The notes beneath the pieces were generated by a model. That model was not told where the DNA came from. It searched no databases and saw nothing but the letters and a program-made list of their open reading frames with translations. The translations under genes and the position numbers were made by a program. Shown piece after piece: positions 1 to 7,583 of a stretch of DNA of 64,000 nucleotides. This DNA comes from Mucilaginibacter limnophilus (GTDB taxonomy: Bacteria; Bacteroidota; Bacteroidia; Sphingobacteriales; Sphingobacteriaceae), in assembly GCF_004005815.1 (NCBI RefSeq), contig NZ_SACK01000002.1, positions 124,001-188,000 on the forward strand, given 5' to 3'. The first letter of the stretch is position 1. Each line of letters begins with the position of its first letter.

Positions 1-628
1 CGTCATACCCCGGCGCAGTAATTTTTATGAGCTGTGTACGCGACAGTATGGTATTCAGTATCTGATCCTGATTTTGAGCCACAAGCAAAAACAAGGTGTT
101 GGGCTGTGGCTCTTCAATAATTTTTAACAGCGAGTTACCCTCTTTATCCAAATATTCGGGCAACCAGAGTATCAGTATTTTGTATTGCGATTCAAACGGC
201 TTTAAGCTGAGTTTTTTGATGATTTGATGGCACTCGGCTATGTTGATGTTGGCCTGTTTGTTTTCAGCTTCCAGGTTGTCGCGCCAGTTATCAAGGTTTA
301 AGTACGGATTGGCTAAAAAGGCTTCGCGCCACTGCTCGATAAATGTAATGGCTGTATCATCTTTATGCTTCGCAAAAAAAGGGTATGAAAAATGCAGGTC
401 GGGGTGCATCAGTTTCTGATACTTCCGGCATGACGAGCATACACCACATGAATCGTCGGGCTGTTTATTCTCGCACGACAAATATTGCGCGTAAGCTACA
501 GCAAGCGGCAAACTGCCCGACCCTTCGGGCCCTAAAAACAATTGCGCGTGGCTAACCCGGTTCTCCTGTACCGAAGTAATTAAACGCTGCTTTACCGCGT
601 GTTGCCCCACAATTTGTTTAAACTGCAT
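1..628 (-). CDS. holB: DNA polymerase III subunit delta' (partial, C-terminus outside window)
   Basis: Clamp-loader subunit that, with tau/gamma and delta, loads the sliding clamp during replication. Translating the minus strand from the ATG at 626-628 gives an open frame running off the left edge, about 209 residues. It begins MQFKQIVGQHAVKQRL, has a degenerate P-loop (GPEGSGS) after AQLFL, as delta' subunits do, and a zinc-module cysteine cluster (CGVCSSC) near residue 66. The last visible part, ILNTILSRTQLIKI, matches the AAA+ sensor region. The C-terminal domain is missing only because the window ends. It is divergent from ruvX across a repeat-filled spacer. Confidence 0.88.
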   Translation of the reverse strand, partial: MQFKQIVGQHAVKQRLITSVQENRVSHAQLFLGPEGSGSLPLAVAYAQYLSCENKQPDDSCGVCSSCRKYQKLMHPDLHFSYPFFAKHKDDTAITFIEQWREAFLANPYLNLDNWRDNLEAENKQANINIAECHQIIKKLSLKPFESQYKILILWLPEYLDKEGNSLLKIIEEPQPNTLFLLVAQNQDQILNTILSRTQLIKITAPGYD

Positions 629-654
629 TGGTGCAAGGTAAGTATTAGATTTTA

Positions 655-831
655 GATGTGAGATATGAGATTTTAGACAAGTGCCATATATAACGTACTT
701 TTGACAGAAGTTTTTGTGTAGATGTGAGATTTGAGACGAAAATGTTGTTATTTCAGCATCTTATAGATTTCTCATATCTCACATCTCAATACTCATATCT
801 GAAATTGTATCTCACATCTAAATCTCACATC
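655..831. repeat. Intergenic repeats of a GATGTGAGAT unit, both orientations
   Basis: The 10-base unit GATGTGAGAT occurs at 655-664 and 721-730 in forward orientation, and its reverse complement at 776-785, 809-818 and 822-831. Diverged versions (for example ATATGAGATTTTAGA) lie between. Forward copies come first and inverted copies follow, so the transcript could fold into a long AT-rich hairpin. The last copy ends three bases before the ruvX ATG and occupies the place of a ribosome binding site. I see no protein-coding potential. It looks like a dispersed non-coding repeat family (inference). Confidence 0.7.
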
Positions 832-834
832 TAA

Positions 835-1242
835 ATGAGAATAATGGCATTTGATTACGGCACCAAGCGCATAGGCATAGCAGTTACCGACCCCTTGCAG
901 ATAATAGCTACCGGGCTTGATACCATACATCCCATATATATTATCGACTACTTGAAAAAGTACCTGCAAACAGAGCAGGTTGAACGCTTTGTAGTTGGCG
1001 AACCTAAGCAAATGGATAATACGCCCTCACAATCGGCCATGCATGTGAAGGGCTTTGTAACCCTGCTGAAAAAGAATTTTCCGGAGATACCTGTAGAGAT
1101 GCTGGATGAACGCTTTACCTCAAAAATGGCATCGGCAGTTATTGCACAAAGTGGCATGGGTAAAAAAGCAAGACAAAGTAAGGAGTTGGTGGATACGGTT
1201 TCGGCGGTGATACTTTTACAATCATGGATGCAAAAAATATAA
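835..1242 (+). CDS. ruvX: Putative pre-16S rRNA nuclease / Holliday junction resolvase-like YqgF
   Basis: RNase H-fold protein of the YqgF/RuvX family, needed in other bacteria for 5' maturation of 16S rRNA. The 135-residue length is typical. The N-terminal motif MAFDYGTKRIGIAV carries the first catalytic Asp (D7), FVVGEP supplies the mid-protein acidic position, and LDERFTS plus a late VDTVSA segment give the remaining conserved acidic sites. A start at the second ATG (two codons later) is also possible. The stop is one base from the start of the following methyltransferase, so the two are probably co-transcribed. Confidence 0.9.
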   Translation: MRIMAFDYGTKRIGIAVTDPLQIIATGLDTIHPIYIIDYLKKYLQTEQVERFVVGEPKQMDNTPSQSAMHVKGFVTLLKKNFPEIPVEMLDERFTSKMASAVIAQSGMGKKARQSKELVDTVSAVILLQSWMQKI

Positions 1243-1243
1243 T

Positions 1244-1882
1244 ATGGAAATTTTAGACCCCACCCTTCAAGCCTACCTCGAAGCTCACACCGACCCCGAG
1301 CCGGCACATCTGCAAAAAATTAATCGCGATACGCATTTGAAGGTATTGAAGCCAAACATGCTTTCGGGGCATTACCAGGGCAGGCTGTTGAGTATCCTTA
1401 GCAAAATGCTGCGGCCAAAACTGGCTGTTGAGATAGGAACTTTTACCGGTTACTCGGCAATTTGCCTGGCTGAAGGGCTTGCTGAAGACGGTGTTTTGCA
1501 CACCATTGAGGTTAACCAGGAAATGGAAGACACCATTAAAAACAACCTGCAACTAACAAATGTGGAGAAAAAAATTATTACTCATTTTGGCGCTGCAGCG
1601 GACATAATCGCTGATTTTCAATGGCAAAATATTGATTTAGTGTTTATTGATGCGGATAAACGAAATAATTTTACTTATTTCGAGTTATTAGTTAACAAAG
1701 TACGATCCGGAGGATTGATAATAATTGACAATGTTTTGTGGAAGGGAAAGGTGTACGGGCCCGAAAAAGATGCTGACACTGAATCTTTCAGAAAACTAAA
1801 TGAGCAAATAGCTGTTGACACAAGGGTTGAAAAATTAATTCTACCCGTGCGCGATGGATTATTGCTCATCCAAAAAAAGTAA
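1244..1882 (+). CDS. Class I SAM-dependent O-methyltransferase (caffeoyl-CoA OMT family)
   Basis: Likely small-molecule O-methyltransferase of the Methyltransf_3 family; the substrate cannot be read from sequence. Of 212 residues, the SAM-binding glycine motif AVEIGTFTGYSA is at about 61-72, the metal-binding acidic motif VFIDADKR at 133-140 and the post-motif IDNVLW at 161-166. The upstream SGHYQGRLLS segment is also family-typical. It begins one base after ruvX and ends two bases before the next gene, so it sits in an operon with ruvX and the glucosaminidases. Related proteins are common next to core genes in Bacteroidota. Confidence 0.88.
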   Translation: MEILDPTLQAYLEAHTDPEPAHLQKINRDTHLKVLKPNMLSGHYQGRLLSILSKMLRPKLAVEIGTFTGYSAICLAEGLAEDGVLHTIEVNQEMEDTIKNNLQLTNVEKKIITHFGAAADIIADFQWQNIDLVFIDADKRNNFTYFELLVNKVRSGGLIIIDNVLWKGKVYGPEKDADTESFRKLNEQIAVDTRVEKLILPVRDGLLLIQKK

Positions 1883-1884
1883 TT

Positions 1885-2421
1885 ATGAAAAAACTCTTAC
1901 TGGTTACCCTGTTCGCAATTTCTTCATTTGCCGTTTCGGCGCAAAACACGTCACAGTCATACATCGAACAATTCAAAGATAATGCCATTCGCATTATGCA
2001 CGAGACCGGAATACCCGCAAGTATAGTTTTAGCGGTAGCGATGCATGAATCAGGTAACGGAAACAGCACTATTGCTAAAAATCTGAACAACCAATTTGGG
2101 ATAAAAGGCGGCAAGGGCAGCGTGTATTATAAAAAGAAACGCAAGGTTCGCTCCTCTTATAAAAAGTACGATTCGGTGTTTGAATCATTCCAGGATTTTG
2201 CCCGTATTATGACAGAAAGGAAGCAATTTAGCCATTTAAACGATAAATTTACCCAGTACGACTACAAAGGCTGGGCTAAAGGCATACAGCGCAGCGGCTA
2301 TTGCAGCAGCAAAAAATGGGCTTCGCAAGTTATCGGCATTATAAAAAGATACGGGTTGAACGACCTTGACCAAACCCCTGAGCCTGCAGACGCACAGCTT
2401 GCCGAAAACACCGGTAAATAA
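1885..2421 (+). CDS. Secreted glucosaminidase (GH73-type peptidoglycan hydrolase)
   Basis: Predicted beta-N-acetylglucosaminidase acting on peptidoglycan. Residues 1-19 form a Sec signal peptide (MKKLLLVTLFAISSFAVSA then QN). The rest is a single GH73/FlgJ-like domain: GIPASIVLAVAMHESGNGNS carries the expected catalytic Glu, followed by NNQFGIKG and the late GYCSSKKWASQVIGII segment. The 178-residue length means a catalytic domain without a cell-wall binding module. The next gene is a paralogue with nearly the same core motifs plus LysM, so this pair is a tandem duplication. No lipobox is seen, so it is probably periplasmic. Confidence 0.85.
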   Translation: MKKLLLVTLFAISSFAVSAQNTSQSYIEQFKDNAIRIMHETGIPASIVLAVAMHESGNGNSTIAKNLNNQFGIKGGKGSVYYKKKRKVRSSYKKYDSVFESFQDFARIMTERKQFSHLNDKFTQYDYKGWAKGIQRSGYCSSKKWASQVIGIIKRYGLNDLDQTPEPADAQLAENTGK

Positions 2422-2428
2422 TTTACTT

Positions 2429-2436
2429 TAACTTTG
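2429..2436 (+). promoter_or_regulatory. Possible -7 promoter element (TAACTTTG)
   Basis: TAACTTTG fits the Bacteroidota -7 consensus TAnnTTTG and lies 35 bases before the ATG at 2472, between the two glucosaminidase genes. No clear TTTG is seen at the -33 distance, so this is only a candidate internal promoter. Confidence 0.35.
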
Positions 2437-2471
2437 GCAATAAATCATTCAAGCCGTTGTTAGAGTACCGT

Positions 2472-3302
2472 ATGCATAAAACGCTTTATATTTTATTGGT
2501 CACCTGTATAGTTTTTGCGTCATGTTCGTCGCGCAAAAAAACCATTAGCGACAGGCAGGCAAGGCGCAATAACAAAACCATCCAAAAAGCCAACAAAGAA
2601 GCTATTGCCAATTATCAGGCTTACACCGCACAATCATATATCGACAGGTTTAAAACAGTTGCTGTTCAGGAAATGAACCTTTATGGCATACCGGCAAGTA
2701 TTACCCTTGCGCAGGGCATGTTTGAATCAGGCAACGGTAACAGCGAATTGGCTAAGGTTGCAAACAACCATTTCGGAATAAAATGCAACGGCTGGAACGG
2801 CGAAGGTTATTATAAAGATGATGATAACGCTAACGATTGTTTCCGTGTGTATAAAAACCCTGAAGAATCCTTTCGCGACCATTCTGATTTTCTGAAGAAA
2901 AAGCGTTATGCCGCGCTTTTTGAACTTGATAAAAACGACTATGAGGGCTGGGCATATGGTTTAAAAGCGGCAGGTTATGCTACCAATCCGCAATACCCGC
3001 AGCTGTTGATCAATGTCATCAAAAAATACAACCTCGACCGGTTTGACCGCCCTGAAACCGACCTTCAAAAAATTAAGCGTGAAGACCGTGTGCTGGCAGA
3101 GATCAATGATAATATCGGTCAGCCGGCAAAAGATGCTGTAGTACAGGAAACCCCGGTTGATAAGTATTACATTGTAAGGCAGGGAGATACACTATACAAC
3201 ATTTCCAAACGTTTCTCACTAACCGTTGATGAGCTTAAAGCCCTGAACAATATGGCCGACAATAATATTAAAATTGGCCAAAAGCTTGTTATAGCTCAGT
3301 AG
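2472..3302 (+). CDS. Glucosaminidase with C-terminal LysM domain, probable lipoprotein
   Basis: Peptidoglycan hydrolase (276 residues) of the GH73 family. The N-terminus MHKTLYILLVTCIVFASC ends in a lipobox-like cysteine, so an envelope-anchored lipoprotein is likely; this is why I prefer the ATG at 2472 over the in-frame TTG at 2457. The catalytic domain contains GIPASITLAQGMFESGNGNS and NNHFGIKC. A LysM domain at the C-terminus (YYIVRQGDTLYNISKRFS to IGQKLVIAQ, the last ~45 residues) should bind glycan strands. It is a paralogue of the gene just upstream. Confidence 0.87.
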   Translation: MHKTLYILLVTCIVFASCSSRKKTISDRQARRNNKTIQKANKEAIANYQAYTAQSYIDRFKTVAVQEMNLYGIPASITLAQGMFESGNGNSELAKVANNHFGIKCNGWNGEGYYKDDDNANDCFRVYKNPEESFRDHSDFLKKKRYAALFELDKNDYEGWAYGLKAAGYATNPQYPQLLINVIKKYNLDRFDRPETDLQKIKREDRVLAEINDNIGQPAKDAVVQETPVDKYYIVRQGDTLYNISKRFSLTVDELKALNNMADNNIKIGQKLVIAQ

Positions 3303-3327
3303 CCGCTGTTAATTATTGTTAAAAAGT

Positions 3328-4098
3328 ATGCTGAAACTTACACAAAAGGTTAGTTTTATCTCTGTAATGAAATTATGGGGCATACTGCTTTTGTGCAGCA
3401 CATCGGCGCTGGCGCAGCAAAAGGTTGAGGGGATTGTGTTTGACAGGGAAAGTAAGGAGCGTATAGCCCAGGTTATTGTGCGCAATACATCAACCAGCCA
3501 ATCTGTTTATAATAACCTAAAGGCCGAGTTTAGCATTAAAGCAAAAACCGGCGATGTTATCATTTTTAAAAAAGACGGTTATTATGCTGACACCATCACT
3601 GTAAAAGATAACCAAACACTGGCCATTTACCTTAAACGCTCGGGCATTCAGCTAAAGCAGGTTGATATCACCGCCAAAGCCTTTACCCCCGAAAGTAAGC
3701 TTGAAGCTACCAAGCGCGATTACACCAAAATATATGGTCCGGCGGCCAATCCCGACTTCCTTACAACTTCACCTTACGGCGGTGCGGGTATTGGTATTGA
3801 TGCATTGTATAATGCCTTTAGCCGCAGCGGCCGTAACGCCGAGCGCCTGAAAGAAATAATTGAGCGCGATTATGAGCAGGATGTAATCGACTACAGGTAT
3901 AACCGGACTATTGTTGGCAGCATTACCGGATTAACCGGCGACAAGCTAACTGATTTTATGCAGAAATTCAGGCCGAGCTATTATTTTGTAACTACCGCAA
4001 GTGATTATGAATTTGCCAGACGTATCCGTACCGATTTCCGCCGTTATTCCCGCAATCCTGATGGGTACGGACCGCAGACTTTTCAACCTTCAAAATGA
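3328..4098 (+). CDS. Secreted protein with carboxypeptidase regulatory-like domain
   Basis: About 256 residues with an N-terminal signal peptide (MKLWGILLLCSTSALA then QQ) and one CarboxypepD_reg-like beta-sandwich (KVEGIVFDRESKERIAQVIV to LAIYLKRSG), the domain usually found at the front of TonB-dependent receptors but here alone. The remaining ~140 residues have no family I recognise. The start is uncertain: ATG at 3328 gives a long n-region, ATG at 3367 begins right at the signal peptide, and a TTG at 3316 is less likely. The stop overlaps the next gene by four bases (ATGA), indicating translational coupling. Confidence 0.7.
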   Translation: MLKLTQKVSFISVMKLWGILLLCSTSALAQQKVEGIVFDRESKERIAQVIVRNTSTSQSVYNNLKAEFSIKAKTGDVIIFKKDGYYADTITVKDNQTLAIYLKRSGIQLKQVDITAKAFTPESKLEATKRDYTKIYGPAANPDFLTTSPYGGAGIGIDALYNAFSRSGRNAERLKEIIERDYEQDVIDYRYNRTIVGSITGLTGDKLTDFMQKFRPSYYFVTTASDYEFARRIRTDFRRYSRNPDGYGPQTFQPSK

Positions 4099-4430
4099 AA
4101 TATCCCGTAATAGTTGTACCCTTTCTTAAAGTAAGCGGTATGGCTTTATTTCCATTTATTCTTGTAAGTAAAGAAAAAGACCGCAATAATAAGGTGCTGA
4201 TACATCATGAAACTATCCACATGAAACAGCAAGCCGAATTGCTGGTAATTCCTTTCTACTTACTGTATTTGATAAACTATTTGATTAACCTGGCAAAATA
4301 CCGCGAGCATAATAAAGCGTACCTGAACATCGTTTTTGAACGTGAAGCCTACGCCAACGAACGTAACTTTGATTATACAAAGACGCGCGGCCTGTGGTTT
4401 TGGCGTTTTTATTTAACAGCAAAAAGTTAA
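4095..4430 (+). CDS. Small putative metallopeptidase-like protein with HETIH motif
   Basis: A 111-residue protein of no named family that I recognise. Its centre carries HHETIHMKQQ, a match to the HExxH zinc-binding motif, followed about 50 residues later by FEREAYANE, where a Glu could be the third ligand as in gluzincins. A hydrophobic stretch (IPFYLLYLINYLINLA) separates them and the N-terminus is also hydrophobic, so membrane association is likely. It starts inside the stop of the preceding gene (ATGA overlap). Function is unknown; peptidase activity is inference from the motif only. Confidence 0.65.
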   Translation: MKYPVIVVPFLKVSGMALFPFILVSKEKDRNNKVLIHHETIHMKQQAELLVIPFYLLYLINYLINLAKYREHNKAYLNIVFEREAYANERNFDYTKTRGLWFWRFYLTAKS

Positions 4431-4435
4431 ATTTG
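4428..4435 (+). promoter_or_regulatory. Possible -7 promoter element (TAAATTTG)
   Basis: TAAATTTG overlaps the stop of the HETIH gene and lies 40 bases before the DUF3078 gene. A TTTG at 4399-4402 is 25 bases upstream, longer than the usual 19-21 base spacer, so support is modest. Confidence 0.35.
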
Positions 4436-4475
4436 GCGCGGCCGGACTTTCGCCCGGTGTTTCAACCTGCAAACT

Positions 4476-5498
4476 ATGATAAAAAAAGTATCAGGATTAT
4501 TATTGGCAGTTTTATGTTCGGCTGGCGCCTTTGCGCAAACCGATACCGTTAAAACCGATACCGTAAAAAAAGCTGATACCGTAGTTGTTATAAAAACCGA
4601 TACCAACCTTTTAAACCGATATCGCCTCGAGCCACGTAAAAACGCCCTTCCTTTGCGGATACGGCCTGTACAGGTAGTACCTGAGTTTATAAAGGTTGAC
4701 ATGCCCGATTACGAGATACATCACTGGCGTAAATGGTTCACCTTCGCGCTTAACTTTAACCAATCAGCATTCAGCAGTAACTGGAGCGCGGGCGGTGTAA
4801 GCGCAGTGGCCGTTGGTACTAATATTATTTATAGGACAGAGTACAACAAATCGCCGTTTGTTTATACCGCCGAGGTTAACTTTTTATACGGACGCTCAAA
4901 AAACAAAGGCCAGGGCGCGCGTAAAACTAACGACCGCCTTTTTATAGATAATAAGCTGGCTACCAAGCTCTCTCAAAACTGGTATTTCTTCGGATCATTA
5001 AGTATTGAAACGCAGATTGACAAAGGTTACCAATATCCCGACCCAAATCCGCCGATACTGATCTCGAACTTCTTCGCCCCGGGCTACATCACCGAATCAA
5101 TAGGTTTTGAGTACAAGCCGTCTAAATATTTCGACCTGCGGTTGGGTACCGGTACGGCAAGACAGACGTTAGTGCTTGACGATAGTGTGCGCAAGGTACA
5201 GTCGTACGGTTTAGAGGAAGGCAAAAATGTGCGCAACGAACTCGCGTTTCAGGCTGTGGCATTGTTTGATAAAGACATTATGCAGAACCTGCACCTTAAC
5301 TGGCGCTACGCGTTGTTCATTCCATACGGTCGTCCGCTGGCTTACGTAAACCACCGGCTCGACCTTACACTTATTGCTCGTGTGAATAAACTAATCAACG
5401 TCACCATAAACGGCACCGCACTGTATAATAAAGATACTTCGCCCGATATACAGGCTACCGAAGGCCTTGCGCTTGGCCTGATGTATAAATTCCCATGA
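4476..5498 (+). CDS. DUF3078 domain-containing protein, probable outer-membrane beta-barrel
   Basis: A 340-residue Bacteroidota-type protein of unknown function. It has a signal peptide (MIKKVSGLLLAVLCSAGAFA then QT), a Thr/Asp-Lys-rich repeat (TDTVKTDTVKKADTV) just after cleavage, and then alternating aromatic/polar strands such as WFTFALNFNQSAFSSNWSAG, which is the DUF3078 hallmark. The C-terminus GLALGLMYKFP ends in an aromatic and proline, reminiscent of outer-membrane barrels. Location in the outer membrane is inferred; no ligand can be named. The neighbour downstream is ffh, separated by ~75 bases with its own promoter-like element. Confidence 0.8.
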   Translation: MIKKVSGLLLAVLCSAGAFAQTDTVKTDTVKKADTVVVIKTDTNLLNRYRLEPRKNALPLRIRPVQVVPEFIKVDMPDYEIHHWRKWFTFALNFNQSAFSSNWSAGGVSAVAVGTNIIYRTEYNKSPFVYTAEVNFLYGRSKNKGQGARKTNDRLFIDNKLATKLSQNWYFFGSLSIETQIDKGYQYPDPNPPILISNFFAPGYITESIGFEYKPSKYFDLRLGTGTARQTLVLDDSVRKVQSYGLEEGKNVRNELAFQAVALFDKDIMQNLHLNWRYALFIPYGRPLAYVNHRLDLTLIARVNKLINVTINGTALYNKDTSPDIQATEGLALGLMYKFP

Positions 5499-5541
5499 CT
5501 ACAAGCCGCTTTTTCCGCTTAAACAACTCGTAACTAATTGT

Positions 5542-5549
5542 TAACTTTG
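5542..5549 (+). promoter_or_regulatory. Possible -7 promoter element upstream of ffh (TAACTTTG)
   Basis: TAACTTTG matches TAnnTTTG and lies 25 bases before the ffh ATG. No convincing -33 TTTG is present at the expected spacing. Confidence 0.4.
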
Positions 5550-5574
5550 CAACCTCAAAAACAAGGTTAACAAG

Positions 5575-6903
5575 ATGTTTGAAAATCTTTCGGATAAATT
5601 AGACAGGGCCTTTAAGGTACTGAAGGGACAGGGAACAATTACTGAAATTAACGTGGCCGAAACCATGAAGGAGATACGCAAAGCCCTTCTGGATGCCGAC
5701 GTAAACTATAAAACAGCTAAAACTTTTACCGACGATGTTAAGCAAAAAGCGCTTGGCGAGAACGTATTAACGTCTATTTCTCCAGGCCAGTTGCTTACCA
5801 AGATAATGAACGACGAGCTTACCGCTTTAATGGGCGGTACCGCTACTGAGATCAGCTTTCCGGCTACGCCTACCGTAATATTGATTGCCGGCCTTAACGG
5901 TGCGGGTAAAACAACTTTTACCGGTAAGCTGGCCAATTTCCTTAAAACACAAAAAAATAAAAAACCTTTACTGGTAGCCGGCGACGTTTACCGCCCCGCG
6001 GCTATTGACCAGCTGCAGGTTTTAGGCGGGCAGATAGGTGTACCGGTATATGCCAACCTTGAATCAAAAGACCCAATCGCGATAGCGAAAGAGGGTATTG
6101 CCCAGGCTAAGCAGAACGGCAACAACGTGGTGATTGTGGATACCGCGGGCCGTTTGTCAATAGACGAGGCAATGATGCAGGAAATTGAGCAGGTAAAAGC
6201 TGCTACCAATCCGCACGAGATATTGTTTGTGGTCGACTCGATGACCGGTCAGGACGCCGTAAACACTGCCAAGGTGTTTAACGACAGGCTTGATTTCACC
6301 GGCGTTGTGCTTACCAAGCTTGATGGTGATACCCGCGGTGGTGCGGCATTGTCAATCAAGTCGGTTGTGAATAAGCCGATCAAATTCATCGGTACAGGCG
6401 AAAAAATGGAAGCGCTTGACGTTTTCCACCCCGATCGTATGGCCTCGCGTATTTTGGGCATGGGCGACGTGGTGTCGTTAGTGGAACGCGCCCAGCAGCA
6501 GTTTGACGAGAAACAGGCGGCCGAACTGCAAAAGAAGATCCGCAAGAACAAGTTCGACTTTAACGACTTCTACAGCCAGATACAGCAGATCAAAAAAATG
6601 GGTAACATGAAAGACCTGATGGGCATGATACCCGGCGTTGGCAAAATGATGAAGGACGTGGAAGTTAGCGACGATGCCTTTAAATCGGTAGAAGCCATCA
6701 TCCAGTCGATGACGCCGTTTGAAAAAGAAAACCCCGACAGCATAAACCAAAGCCGCCGCAACAGGATAGCCAAAGGTTCGGGCACCGATCTGCAGGAAGT
6801 AAACCGCCTGATAAAGCAGTTTGAAGACATGCGCAAGGTGATGAAACAAATGAGCAACCCGGCCGCCATGGCCAACATGATGAGGCGGATGCCAAAGATG
6901 TAA
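5575..6903 (+). CDS. ffh: Signal recognition particle protein Ffh (SRP54)
   Basis: GTPase that binds SRP RNA and signal sequences and delivers ribosomes to the FtsY receptor. All domains are in order across 442 residues: an N bundle (1-~95), the G domain with P-loop GLNGAGKTT at 106-114, DTAGRL, TKLDGD and the late GTGEKMEALDVFHPDRMASR insert, then the methionine-rich M domain (KKMGNMKDLMGMIPGVGKMM and the tail SNPAAMANMMRRMPKM). Length and motifs are normal. It is followed by a hairpin terminator, so it ends the transcript. Confidence 0.97.
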   Translation: MFENLSDKLDRAFKVLKGQGTITEINVAETMKEIRKALLDADVNYKTAKTFTDDVKQKALGENVLTSISPGQLLTKIMNDELTALMGGTATEISFPATPTVILIAGLNGAGKTTFTGKLANFLKTQKNKKPLLVAGDVYRPAAIDQLQVLGGQIGVPVYANLESKDPIAIAKEGIAQAKQNGNNVVIVDTAGRLSIDEAMMQEIEQVKAATNPHEILFVVDSMTGQDAVNTAKVFNDRLDFTGVVLTKLDGDTRGGAALSIKSVVNKPIKFIGTGEKMEALDVFHPDRMASRILGMGDVVSLVERAQQQFDEKQAAELQKKIRKNKFDFNDFYSQIQQIKKMGNMKDLMGMIPGVGKMMKDVEVSDDAFKSVEAIIQSMTPFEKENPDSINQSRRNRIAKGSGTDLQEVNRLIKQFEDMRKVMKQMSNPAAMANMMRRMPKM

Positions 6904-6919
6904 GGGAAATAATTAAATT

Positions 6920-6948
6920 GAAGCCGCTTAACAAGCGGCTTCGTTGTT
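6920..6948 (+). terminator. Rho-independent-like terminator after ffh
   Basis: A 10-bp stem (GAAGCCGCTT at 6920-6929 with AAGCGGCTTC at 6933-6942) has a 3-base loop and is followed by a weak U-rich tail (GTTGTTAT). Confidence 0.7.
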
Positions 6949-7058
6949 ATAAACATACTAAATAATCATCATACGCTTTTGGAAAAGCTATAGTATAGAC
7001 GACATGTGGTAAAGTTAAGGAGCAGCTGGCTATTCATTTATAATTAAACAGAAAGTAG

Positions 7059-7358
7059 ATGAAAAATGACATGTATATCAAAGTAATAGATGAAAGCTGG
7101 GGTGAAAACGGGTTCTTAGGTAAGTTGCGAGATGGAGTTTTTGATAGAAATCTATTCAACGAACTTTATGCATCTATTTTAAAACTACATTATAAAGAGG
7201 GTGAAATAATACCGAGGAACGTGATTGGCATACTATGGTTTATTCCGACGTTCATGTATCGACAAAAAGAGTATCTAAATGATACAGATAAGAACGCTTT
7301 CGACGAAATGAGGGAGCATATAGAAGATGCTATAGCCGGAATCTTGGGTTATCCCTAA
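7059..7358 (+). CDS. Hypothetical protein, 99 aa
   Basis: I do not recognise a family. The 99 residues are soluble-looking, with helices rich in acidic and aromatic residues (IKVIDESWGENGFLGKLRDG; DKNAFDEMREHIEDAIAGIL) and no signal peptide. The gene and its flanks are clearly more AT-rich than ffh upstream or the M1 peptidase downstream, and it stands alone between a terminator and a 225-base spacer. The small acidic format resembles immunity proteins of polymorphic toxins, but there is no toxin nearby, so that is only a suggestion. Confidence 0.6.
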   Translation: MKNDMYIKVIDESWGENGFLGKLRDGVFDRNLFNELYASILKLHYKEGEIIPRNVIGILWFIPTFMYRQKEYLNDTDKNAFDEMREHIEDAIAGILGYP

Positions 7359-7583
7359 CTATTGATTCAAAAATTTAAGATAAAGAATTTTAATTGAAGC
7401 GAGATAGGCAATGTAGCAAAGTGAGGAATAAGATTATAACAATATCTCAATTCCTAAAGTAAGGTAAATTACAAATCACAAGCAGACGCTTACAGAAGCA
7501 TTATCACTCTTAACTGGTGTTACATTACCCTGAACTTTACGTAAATATTTTACCTTAGTAGATGATATTATCAAACTGACTAT

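Noticed and set aside
2457..2471. TTG start for the LysM glucosaminidase
   Set aside because: The ATG at 2472 begins directly at the lipoprotein signal peptide.
5706..6956. Several open frames on the minus strand across ffh
   Set aside because: They lie antisense to a strongly supported gene and have no recognisable domains or promoters.
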